Origin: Haliclona indistincta
Taxonomy: Eukaryota > Porifera > Demospongiae > Haplosclerida > Chalinidae
Direction: 5' to 3'
NCBI GenBank assembly: GCA_964017065.1
Contig: OZ024786.1
Coordinates: forward strand, 12,223,596 to 12,287,595
Length of the DNA: 64,000 nucleotides
Shown here: piece by piece, positions 10,594 through 21,900 of the stretch
Layout of the letters: each line of letters begins with the position of its first letter
Numbering within the stretch: position 1 is the stretch's first letter
The notes under the pieces: model-generated
Databases searched by the model: none
What the model was told of the DNA's origin: nothing
What the model saw: only the letters and a program-made list of their open reading frames with translations
Position numbers and translations under genes: made by a program

Positions 10594-13500
10594 CTAATTG
10601 TTAAAAATACTGTAGAATCTTGTGTAAATTTCAGGTAGTCCTTTCTCTCTTCTTGTTGTGTTGACTGTTGCTGCTGTTGTCTTGAGTGCTTGATGTGACT
10701 GATCTAGTTGATGTGAGTGATGTCTTTTGAAGTATGAACGTGTTTTGTAATAAAGAAAGAGATGAAGATCCTCAACGTGACTATCCACTAGAGATTGTAT
10801 GAGCTCCTTTCCTCCCACCTCCACACACTGTAGCCACTCCTTTGCTCTCTCCTCAGTCACTGGTGCTTCATCTGAGGCAGGCATGATCATTTCTAGATCA
10901 AGTTTTCTCAGTGTGCTCTTACTGACACACTCTCCAATTTTCTTTAGTGTGCTATCTGGATGTGTGGATGACCAGTACAGGTCCAAGTACTTCATTGAGC
11001 TGTTTGCAGTAAGAGCTGCTGCTAGTGACAATGCTCCCTCATTTGTTGTAGTCTCTCCACCGATCCATAGTGTCATTAAAGTATTGTTTGTCCTAAGAGC
11101 AGTTGCAATATGAGCTATACCAGTGTCACTAATGTCATTGTGTCTGACATCTAGTTCCTGCAGTGTCTTATTGACAGTAAGTGCTCTAGCTAGTGACTCT
11201 GCACCATCATCTGACATGTTGCACCATCTAATATCAACTTTTGTCATAGTAGTGTTAGTTTGAAGTGCAGGTGAAATAAGAGCTATGCCTTTGTCACCGA
11301 TCTTGTTACGACTGATATTCAGCTCTGTCACTCCATGTAAAGCACCTGCTGGACATGCCTCAGCATGCTTGGAGAGCTCTCCCATCATTAGACCAAATGA
11401 GTGGGCATTGATACCACAGGAGGAAAGGCTCACTCTTAGTTTTCTACTGTTCCTACAAACCAATGCCAGGAAGTATCCAACAGACATACAGTCCAGTGGA
11501 CTCAAAGTAACATCGAACATACGTAGTATCCCATTAAGCCTTGGAAAAAATTGTGAATACAATGACTGGTCGTTAATTTGTGCTTCATAAAAACACCTTA
11601 AATAAATAAAAAGAGAGCTCAGGGAAATATAATTACTACCAGTGATGATGTTACGAACACCTTGATTGGTGAGCTTAGTGAACCCAGCATAGAACTGTAG
11701 TACAGCAGCGAATCGAGGCTGACTAAGTAGGGTTTCAAACACACTAACCTGCTCAAAATATCCCATTTGGGAGATACGATAGGCGGCAAGCATTTCTTGG
11801 ATCGAGAGATGAAAAAAGTTGTACGAGATTGTTTTGCTGCTGGTTCCTGCCCACTGGACCCTCTGCAGCACTCCCATGGCGGGGAGATCCTGTTGTGCAG
11901 GTGAGAATACTGTTGGTAGAATCTGAGATAACACATTGAGAATCATATCCCAACTGCTCCTAGGCAAGATAGATGGAAGCTCATCTTGTGTGAAGACGAT
12001 CTTGTTGTTCATCACACCCTCGTATGCTAGTATGCTGATGTGCTCTAGCTGTTTCTTGAGGTCACGAGGGAGGTCACTGAGTGAAGATATTGTTCCAAGA
12101 GTATGTTTTGGTTGACGAGTGTTCACTTCACGAGCAATAAAGCACAGCAGAAGTTCATGGAACATCTCAAAGTGGGTGGTAGGTAGTGTACGGTCACGTT
12201 GCAGATATAGAAGTGTAAGAATGGCGGCATTCAGTGGTATGTAACAGCTGCTTTCAATGGCTGGATAGTTGGCTAAATGATCTTCCATTTTTCTGCACTC
12301 ATCTTCTAGAATCGTAGAGGATAGCTGAGTAGACAGAGCTTCTCGGAAGTACTCATGAATGCTCTCTTTAGTGAACCCAAGAATCTCAACTCTCTTCACA
12401 TTTTGTTTGTTGTGCATGTCTATGGAGGAGTCAGGTCGAGAGGTGATGAGGATGGTAGTGTTGGATGAAACAGAACGAAGAAGCTTGCCAAGATATGAAT
12501 TATCAGTAGGGTGCTCAGGATCTGGAGGTGACCGAACCCAAGCCGGTCCCTCATCCCATCCATCGAGAATGAGGAGGAATTTAAGACCATCTTTTATGCT
12601 TTGGACTACGTTTTTAGTTACGATATCGTCAATGCCTTCCTCACCATCGCTAGCTACGAGGAGGAGCTTGTGTAAAGTAAAGTCATCTTTATCTGAATCA
12701 AATCCAGCTGAATGAACAGCTGGGTGATGCAAGTGGAGAAGCTTGTGTAAAGTAAAGTCATCTTTATCTGAAAGAAATTCAACTGAATGCACAGCTGGGT
12801 GACGTAGGTGAACAAGAACTACCAGATCAAACATGCCTAAATCGCCATCGGCCCATTTCTGGCGGTAGTGGTATGCTAGAGTGGTCTTGCCTGACCCGAA
12901 CGCTCCCTCTACCAGAATCACCAATGGTCGACGAACATTTTTGAAGATGCCTTCATCAAAGATGCTATCCATATCTACCGGCACCTTACTAGCCATCAGC
13001 GGCTCTATCTCTCCCTTAACTCTGTGCTCGATCAGCTCATCTGGTTCACGAGTGTGTCGTGTTCCCTTCTCGTTAGTCATAGCTAGTTTGATATGCTTAC
13101 AGTTAGGTAGTGAGAGCCAGGTTGTGGGTGGAGTTTGATAGACTCTCTTGATTTTGTCTACATACACATTGAGTGAAGAGTGATCTGTAGTGAGAGCAAT
13201 GATAGGGTGTGGTTAAGGGTGCAGTGTCACGCCCACGCATGTATTTTTGGCTGGTTGCTAGGGGACTGTATCTCAGAAACTATTGCTGATAAAGAATCAA
13301 ATACCTATGCTACAAGACTGGCAGGAGCAGTGCACAATAAAAGTTCTACTGAAGAATGTGTTTCATCCTTGATGTAACACATGCGAACACAGCATGTTAT
13401 TTTCATTTTCTCACAAGTATGCTTTTTCTAGCTCCTCGTTACTGAAAATTCTTGTAAAAGTCATCAATGTTGGAGAACAACATGTGACACAGTAATCATG

Positions 13501-14174
13501 CAGAAATAAGAACATGAATCTCATTAGCAGTCTCGTTCTATGTAAATAATACCTCCTACATGTACATTCCTGCATACATGTAAGCTAATAGTGTTGGGTG
13601 CAGCAGCCTAATACAATATGATCATGGAGATGATTCATCATTGTCACTATTGGTGCATGTTCGTAAACATTATAGCTCACCATTCATATTAGTGGACTGT
13701 ATTCTAGCACTGATTGTGGTCCCACCTGTGATAGTGAACACACACAGTAACCTCACTAACTGAGTTGTGTTAGAGGGTTATACGTCTCTACTGGTTTACT
13801 AACTACACATGTTGTGTTGTAGTACCTGAGCAAGCTAGAGGGCAACCAACTGCTGTAGCTAGCTCCTGAGCTACAGCAGGCTCGTCACACATCACGACAG
13901 CATCAATCAACATGACCCACTGGTTGCCGGTAGTGCTGCCTACCCACCGGTAGATTAGCTCCTGAAGCATACTAGCCAGGTCTCTGCAGCTTGCTTCGAT
14001 GTTTGGAACAAGACTAGCGACTCGCAGTCCATTGGCGAGAATGTTCCATTGTGAGAGGGAAACTTGGCTTTTTGAAGCTCGAACAGAACTGAGTCGACAT
14101 TGAAATCTGCTGGTCAGATCACGGCAGTAAATAACACCCGGCTGAAGCCAGCACCACATTCGCCAGCACCACAT
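10594..14174 (-). CDS. Death-NACHT-LRR innate immune receptor (NLR), two exons
   Basis: Cytosolic pattern-receptor family; NLRs use the NACHT ATPase to oligomerise and Death domains to signal. Exon 1, 14174-13826, starts at an ATG and encodes a Death-fold domain (WNILANGLRVASLVPNIEA...LIYRWVGST...WVMLIDAV). The phase-1 intron 13825-13185 (gt...ag) joins it in frame to exon 2, 13184-10594, for 980 codons including the stop. NACHT has Walker A GAFGSGKTT (about residues 210-218), Walker B LLILDGWDE (about 320-328) and the sensor-like ITSRPDSS. The C-terminus carries about six to seven ribonuclease-inhibitor-type LRRs and a family tail. A 75-bp tandem duplication (12664-12815) adds 25 residues between Walker A and B and is absent from the copy at 31.6-34.1 kb. 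The ATG lies inside the 43-bp repeat shared with 28999-29041. This is the only NLR copy here that looks complete. Confidence 0.88.
13185..13825 (-). other. Intron of the Death-NACHT-LRR gene
   Basis: Phase-1 intron of 641 bp. No other coding signal seen; short open frames on the plus strand (for example 13180-13377) are unsupported. Confidence 0.75.
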
Positions 14175-14176
14175 TC
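14134..14176. repeat. 43-bp inverted repeat, left copy
   Basis: Perfect reverse complement of 28999-29041, with weaker similarity continuing on both sides (for example cgtgatctgacc against cgtgatctaacc). It contains two copies of a 15-bp motif (gaatgtggtgctggc on the minus strand). It also spans the start codon of the Death exon, so it may be a duplicated 5' leader of an NLR-like gene and not a transposon end. Confidence 0.9.
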
Positions 14177-15295
14177 GTAGAAACCATAAAACTACATTTT
14201 TGTGGTTTGGGCTTTGAGCCTAAGTAATACTCACAGTGCGCGCTTGTAATATTAGACTATAATAGTGCGCGTTTATGACGCTACTGAAGTTAACAGCCTT
14301 ATTGTTAATTTTTATTTCTCTGCAGATACAGGGTAGAGCAATGGAAAGAAGGAACCATCTACACGACTTTTCCTGATTATTTTTCCAAGTGTCATACTTT
14401 GATATCACGACTATTTTGTCCTGATTATTCTGTTAAAATAAGTGTTGACTATTACTAATAGAACGCGTGTTTCGCAGCTAAGTCGCGTGCCGTCTCAGTC
14501 GTAGTGAAAATCCTATAGCCGACTGAACGCTGAAACGGCTATTCTCGGGCTGCATGCAGCGATGAAAAGAGGCAAGTTCAGAGGGAGCTGTTATAGAGAT
14601 AACAAGTGCTAAATCATGATTCCGTACTATAGGACGGAAGAAGAAGCACTTGCTGAATTCAGATGCGGTTTTAGAGCAAATTCTCCTCTGTGGCTCTCCG
14701 CCTAGACCTGCTAATACCGAGTACTGGGCAGCAGTGACTAGAGGACTGTTTTCCACCCAGAAGCCAGCTCCACAATTGATCAAAGCAGTATCTACCCAGT
14801 GGTACTGCAACAGAGATGGCATTCGAGATGCATACCGCCTGGCAGTGTCTGAGAAGGTGTGATGTGCAACCATTCAGTACATTGTAGTGAATGCATGCCA
14901 TAGCTGAATGCATACTCTGCAAACGCACTGATGTCAGTCTGCATGATGCAGTTAACACATTATATCTGAAGCAAACAGCACTGACATGGTCTCCGCTGTC
15001 TCAATTCCACACTCCACATGGTCTCCAGAAATGCCTTTTATAAATTTGTGCTATATAGCCTTTACAGAAAGCTCAAGTACAAACACTCCTCCGTTTTTTA
15101 GCAAACAGGCTGTTTATACTTGTGAACAATATCACACCTCTCCCACTACATGCTAGCATAGGGAGAGGTGTGGTGATGACCAGTAACAGCAACTACATGT
15201 AGTCCTTTGTCAAAACTGGGGTGTCAAGCTTGCTGTAGTCAGCTGTACAGAGTCTTGAACAGGTCTCCACTGCAAAATTTTACAAACTTTTAACT
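14177..15295. other. Upstream region of the NLR; no recognisable gene
   Basis: It contains the presumed promoter of the minus-strand NLR. Open frames at 14478-14873 (-) and 14650-14862 (+) overlap each other and show no known motif. No TATA box or other regulatory site could be assigned. Confidence 0.4.
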
Positions 15296-17690
15296 ATTGC
15301 ATCTTATAGAACAGTGTCTTAGCATCACCAGGGTATAACTGTAATTAATTTTATGTATCTCATTAACACATTTTGAATTTGTGCTAGCTATGTACAACAG
15401 CCAGGCCTTTGTACTTTAGTGCATCTTGTAGAACAGAGTCTTAGCTTCACCATGGTACAATTGGTTTTTCACTAGCTAGTTCACAGGCCCAGCACAAATT
15501 CATTTTACTGTTATTTATGAATCTCATTAACACATTTTGAATTTGTGCTGGCTAGTTAAGAACTCCAAGTGTTTAAACTTTATTGTTTCTTGTAGAACAG
15601 AGTCTTAGCTTCACCATGGTACAATTGGTTTGTCACTAGCTAGTTCACAGGCCCAGCACAAATTCAGATAGTACTTTTAACTGTTATTTATGAATCTCAT
15701 TAACACATTTTGAATTTGTGCTGGCTAGTTAAGAACTTACTTTATTGCATCTTGTAGAACAGAGTCTTAGCTTCACCATGGTACAATTGGTTTGTCACTA
15801 GCTAGTTCACAGGCCCAGCACAAATTCAGATAGTACTTTTAACTGTTATTTATGAATCTCATTAACACATTTTGAATTTGTGCTGGCTAGTTAAGAACTT
15901 CAAGTGTTTAAACTTTATTGCATCTTGTAGAACAGAGTCTTAGCTTCACCATGGTACAATTGGTTTGTCACTAGCTAGTTCACAGGCCCAGCACAAATTC
16001 AGATAGTACTTTTAACTGTTATTTATGAATCTCATTAACACATTTTGAATTTGTGCTGGCTAGTTAAGAACTTACTTTATTGCATCTTGTAGAACAGAGT
16101 CTTAGCTTCACCATGGTACAATTGGTTTGTCACTAGCTAGTTCACAGGCCCAGCACAAATTCAGATAGTACTTTTAACTGTTATTTATGAATCTCATTAA
16201 CACATTTTGAATTTGTGCTGGCTAGTTAAGAACTTCAAGTGTTTAAACTTTATTGCATCTTGTAGAACAGAGTCTTAGCTTCACCATGGTACAATTGGTT
16301 TGTCACTAGCTAGTTCACAGGCCCAGCACAAATTCAGATAGTACTTTTAACTGTTATTTATGAATCTCATTAACACATTTTGAATTTGTGCTGGTTGTTA
16401 AGAACTTCAAGTGTTTAAACTTTATTGCATCTTGTAGAACAGAGTCTTAGCTTCACCATGGTACAATTGGTTTGTCACTAGCTAGTTCACAGGCCCAGCA
16501 CAAATTCAGATAGTACTTTTAACTGTTATTTATGAATCTCATTAACACATTTTGAATTTGTGCTGGCTAGTTAAGAACTTCAAGTGTTTAAACTTTATTG
16601 CATCTTGTAGAACAGAGTCTTAGCTTCACCATGGTACAATTGGTTTGTCACTAGCTAGTGCACAGGCCCAGCACAAATTCAGATAGTACTTTTAACTGTT
16701 ATTTATGAATCTCATTAACACATTTTGAATTTGTGCTGGCTAGTTAAGAACTTCAAGTGTTTAAACTTTATTGCATCTTGTAGAACAGAGTCTTAGCTTC
16801 ACCATGGTACAATTGGTTTGTCACTAGCTAGTTCACAGGCCCAGCACAAATTCAGATAGTACTTTTAACTGTTATTTATGAATCTCATTAACACATTTTG
16901 AATTTGTGCTGGCTAGTTAAGAACTTACTTTATTGCATCTTGTAGAACAGAGTCTTAGCTTCACCATGGTACAATTGGTTTGTCACTAGCTAGTGCACAG
17001 GCCCAGCACAAATTCAGATAGTACTTTTAACTGTTATTTATGAATCTCATTAACACATTTTGAATTTGTGCTGGCTAGTTAAGAACTTCAAGTGTTTAAA
17101 CTTTATTGCATCTTGTAGAACAGAGTCTTAGCTTCACCATGGTACAATTGGTTTGTCACTAGCTAGTTCACAGGCCCAGCACAAATTCAGATAGTACTTT
17201 TAACTGTTATTTATGAATCTCATTAACACATTTTGAATTTGTGCTGGCTAGTTAAGAACTCCAAGTGTTTAAACTTTATTGCATCTTGTAGAACAGAGTC
17301 TTAGCTTCACCATGGTACAATTGGTTTGTCACTAGCTAGTTCACAGGCCCAGCACAAATTCAGATAGAACTTTTAACTGTTATTTATGAATCTCATTAAC
17401 ACATTTTGAATTTGTGCTGGCTAGTTAAGAACTTCAAGTGTTTAAACTTTATTGCATCTTGTAGAACAGAGTCTTAGCTTCACCATGGTACAATTGGTTT
17501 GTCACTAGCTAGTTCACAGGCCCAGCACAAATTCAGATAGTACTTTTAACTGTTATTTATGAATCTCATTAACACATTTTGAATTTATGCTGGCTAGTTA
17601 AGAACTCCAAGTGTTTAAACTTTATTGCTTCTTGTAACAGTGTCTTAGCTTCACCATGGTATAATTGGTTTGTCACTAGCTTTAACCTGT
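15296..17690. repeat. Satellite array, about 15 units of 162 or 173 bp
   Basis: The anchor 'gtagaacagagtcttagc' recurs at 15428, 15592, 15754, 15927, 16089, 16262, 16434, 16607, 16780, 16942, 17115, 17288 and 17461, with diverged edge units at 15306 and 17634. Spacings are 162-164 or 172-173 bp. The difference is an 11-bp block (around 'caagtgttta') present or absent. Inner units are almost identical and outer ones diverged, as expected for unequal exchange. Each unit holds cagcacaaattca and its reverse complement tgaatttgtgctg about 45 nt apart, so a hairpin is possible. The array ends about 30 bp before the first mini-exon of the large gene. Confidence 0.97.
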
Positions 17691-17722
17691 GTGTTTAATT
17701 TGTATATTGCCGACATGCTAAG

Positions 17723-18978
17723 AGTGATTTGGCTAGCTCTGTTGGCACAATGGTTTCTAGAGAGGTATGAACAGTACTATTAAAACATGCATTCATATAT
17801 CAGTGGATTATGTAGTCAAGTGATCAATTTGAAGATGCACCCAGAGTCGCAAACAATGTTGAATAGGTTGCAATCTGATTTGCATAAATCACCAGCTACA
17901 ATGTTTTATTTCATCATAGAATGACCAACTTCATCCTTCAAAGGCTAATGTAGTCCAGGTACAAAGAATCTATTAACATACACATAATGTGACAATCTAT
18001 ATCATACAGGTTGACACAGTGCAGTTGGTCACAACTGAAGAGGTATAATTATTCTGTTTTCATCAGTAGTAATATTATTACACATACAATTGTAATTAAT
18101 AGAGCGAGCCAGTGCCAATCATTCCTGCTGTTAAGGTAGGATTATGCATCTTTATAAAGATGCATCAATTGGTATATTACTTTAAAACTGCATGCATGAG
18201 TATATGAATTATATTCCGATGTAGAGTGATTTGGCTGTCAACTGTTCAATTAATAATTCTAGAGAGGTATGCACAGACAATAGTTACTAACATCTGCAGT
18301 ATAATTATTATTTTAAAATAGAGCAATCGACTTCAAGACACATTCAACACTGCACACGAAGAGGTTAAAACCAACGCATATACTTAATTGATCGGCATGC
18401 ATGCAGATTTATAGCGAAAAATTTTGATTTTATTGTAGACTAATCCAACAGCTGTGGAGGCAGCGGAGGTACGATGACGCATGAATTAATCTCAAATTTT
18501 ATTTTAATAATGCTAGAGTGACTCACCTGCAGTGCAGTTGTTGACAGATGCTGAGGTATAAAGCTATAGATATCATAAAATTAATTATGTCAACATGCAT
18601 GTATTCTAGTATAACTGATATGAGTGCATGCTTTGCTCTGCATGTAGAGTGGCTCAGTGGGATCAGACTTCTATGATGCACATGAATCAGACGAGGTATC
18701 ATAATAACAAACAGCATGCTATATGCTACAATAGCAGGAATGTAGAAATTAATTGGTACTATCTTAATTGTTTGGCATGTACATGTATATAGAGTGCCGA
18801 CTCAATGCAATACAATGCTTACAACAATTCACCACAATCAGCCATGATTTCTGAGGTACATCAGCAAGCAATCATAATACATGTATAATAAATTAATTCT
18901 GCAGAGTGGCTCACTGCAATTAGTGACTCAATGTGAAGACATGCTTTCAAGTTCTGAGGTCTATTCTATAGTATGTAT
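17723..18978 (+). other. Series of about eleven tiny phase 0-0 exons (N-terminus of the large gene)
   Basis: Exons at 17723-17764, 17920-17958, 18010-18042, 18103-18135, 18225-18266 and further ones to about 18978 are 30-70 nt long. Nearly all start with AGT/AGC or a similar Ser codon right after AG, end in GAG before gt, and keep phase 0 at both ends. Exons one and five are both 42 nt and read SDLA...SRE, and their downstream introns also resemble each other, so they arose by exon duplication. The product would be an acidic, Ser/Glu-rich, probably disordered tail. Such symmetric exons can be skipped without frameshift, so isoform variation is possible (inference). Confidence 0.7.
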
Positions 18979-21900
18979 ATAGGCATGCATGTTTGCATTG
19001 TTGGTCTGCTGTATGACAGGAAACTAGCAATAGGAGCCAGTTACAAGAACCCTATTTGTTTTGTGTATGCAGACAACCACATGACAACTCAAGGCACAGT
19101 ATTAGTGTATACTTTTGTCATTGTTATTATAATACTGAACAGGCTCTATGTTATGTGTGACTATTGTGGAGGCCAGTTTCATACGGAGTGCATTGATCTC
19201 GAAGCCTCTGAAGAAGACATTAACCGCATGCACACATTTAAGTGTCCTGCGTGTGAACTTAGTGGACAAAGTATTATATATGATCCAGGTAACACTCTAT
19301 AATGATATATGCCCATACTTTCAATGCACACACATACAAGCTGCACATACATTCAATCATTGCATTATAACTTTGTTGTCACATGCGATATAGATCAAAG
19401 TGCGTCTCATGCCGAATGTTTTGTAAGTTATCATCATTGCGGTGACCCATAATGTGTAATTATTATAATTAACCAGAACTCACCCAAATTTCCAAGCTTC
19501 ATGGCCTCTCCAACCCACTGGTCTCATCAACTAGAGCAACCACAGGTGAACTTATCACGTACATGCAACTATACACTGCCTCATTGTACATATAAGATCG
19601 ATATACAGGAAGTGCCGACCATCTCTTCAATATCTCAGTGGGCAGAGCATGCACTACAGGTATGCATAATGCATGCATCGATCTAACTGGATGTGCATCT
19701 TTTGACAGGATGCTAACATCCCTGAACACGTCACCTTTCCACTACCAAAAGCTTGCAAAATTGCATTGTCAGCTACGGAGTGGGAAGAATTGGGTGGAAA
19801 AGAGGGGAAATTGAGAAGTGGTTGGTGCAGTACAATGGCTAAAAAACTGCACCAGGCAAATTCCCATTGTTCATTTGCCTTTAAAAAGGGGTGGCTTCAA
19901 AAAAGGTGTTCAAGGAAGAGAGTAGCAGTGGTGTACAAAGCAAGTGCATACTGCACTTTTATTGGATGTCATGTAGCTTGTGATATCACTGGTACAAGGC
20001 TACAAAATGGCATAGCTTTGTGTGTTGAGTTTAGTGGTGAAATTCACCATAAAAGAGGTGACAAAAGGGCAAGGCGGATCAAGGGAGAAGAAAGGGCATC
20101 GTTGAGATCACAAATATCCAATTGTTCCCCTTCGACACTGTACTGCCAGTCAATGAACACTATGGAGATAGAACGTCTAGTTTCTGGCAACAGAGATGGT
20201 GTGGGCAGTACAGTGTCGGTCTACCAAAAAATTTCTAGCGAAAAAAAGAAGGAGGAGCAACGTGATGAGAACCTGATAATATCAATCATGATGTTAAAAG
20301 AAGAATTTATCAGGATGTCTCCCGTCAATAGCCAACTTCCCGGCTACATACAGCGTGTGCACTGCCACCCATTTGGAGTAATGTGCTACACTGATATTGG
20401 TATTAGAATTTACCACTACCTCAGCAAAAAGCAAGCCTTGCACTGTGATGCGACTGGAACAGTAGTCAGATTGGGTAGGCATGAGAATTCTGCTGGCATT
20501 GCCCCTCTGTACTATGCATTGGTGGTACAACATCCCAATGGTCACGGGCCAGTGGCAGTGGCCGAGTACATCACCACTGAACATACCATAACATCAGTAA
20601 GCCACTTTTTAGACTGCTATAGGAGGGCAGAGGCAATGCTTTATGGCTGGAGAAACATTGCAAAGCCAAAGCAAGTAGTAATCGATCGCAGCTCTGTACT
20701 GCTCAACAGTTTCCTTAGAGTGTACAACCTGCAAACAGTTGGCGCATATCTTCACCTATGCTTCAGAATTGTCCAAGGTTGTGGAGAGGATGGAGATTAT
20801 TCACATGTCTTTATTGTGGCATGTGTGAGCCATGTCATGCACAGTGCCAAGCGTTTATGCCGCAGGCTGTTGTAAGTTATCATTATGTGACCCATTATGT
20901 AATGCAAGCAGATTTCAATTTGCACTCTGCACTTCTCACTTAGCTATACACTATGCATATTAATAATCATCATAATTATTCTTTACAATGCAGTGCTTCT
21001 AGAGAGCAGTATAAATTCGCAATGTACTGTTTCTCTATAATGGTCAACTGCTCATCATTGCAGTCCTTGATCGATTGTGTGCAGACATGCAATGTCGTCT
21101 TTTCGTCACAATTCCTGGATGAGAATGTGAGAAGTGCAATTGACAAGATCACGAAGTGGACGAAGCAAATAGGTGACATAGATGCCAACATGGATGAGGA
21201 AGAAATAGATATGAAGAGCAGCGGCATTGATGATGACATTGTAGAAGACTTGAATGCAAGTGATGATGAATTAGCTGAAGAAGAGCACATTCACTCTGGT
21301 ACATGGAAGCCATTTGGTGCTTTTTTCTCCTTAACAATTAAGAAATACGTGCAAGTGACAAGCTCAGGTGATCCTAATCCTGTATACAAACCAGAGCTAA
21401 TACAGAAGTTAGCCGTTAATTGGCTTCCCACAGCTCCATTCTGGAGTAGCATGCTAAGAGGTTTGCTTAATGAGGCAATCGCATGCGAACACAATAATGC
21501 ATTATTTAGGCAACGTTTTGAGGTATAGGAACTGGACTGAAGCAACTTGCAGTCCTTTCAATGATGAGGTCATTAGCTATTACAATGTATAGAGATCTTA
21601 CTTTCTTATTCAGCTAGTACAAGAGATCAAATCTAACAGAACCAATGGAGCCGTTGAGGCATGGAATTTTATCTTGAAAAAGACTGATCACAGGTACAAT
21701 GCATTCATTATTATAAAGTTTATATGCAATATGTGCATGCAGAGAACACCACCTAAGACCAGATGTGTTTCTGTCAAGACATTATCCAGTTCTTCAAGGA
21801 AGACAAGTAATGTTTATTGATCAAATCAGTGATAAAGGCATAAAGTACAAGATCAAGGTTAATCTCTCTCTGTTTAATTATTTTATCATTGCATAGCCAC

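Noticed and set aside
11619..11953. Extra frames opposite or overlapping the NLR (similar at 10799, 12359, 31808, 33398)
   Set aside because: They overlap the conserved NACHT-LRR frame and repeat in each copy only because the NLR is duplicated.
15296..17690. CRISPR-like array
   Set aside because: Repeats are 162-173 bp, contiguous and without unique spacers, and the setting is eukaryotic, so it is satellite DNA.
18523..18717. Minus-strand open frames in the intron-rich gene (also 20976-21290, 21291-21545, 23676-24014)
   Set aside because: They are shadows of the plus-strand coding exons or of introns and have no motifs.
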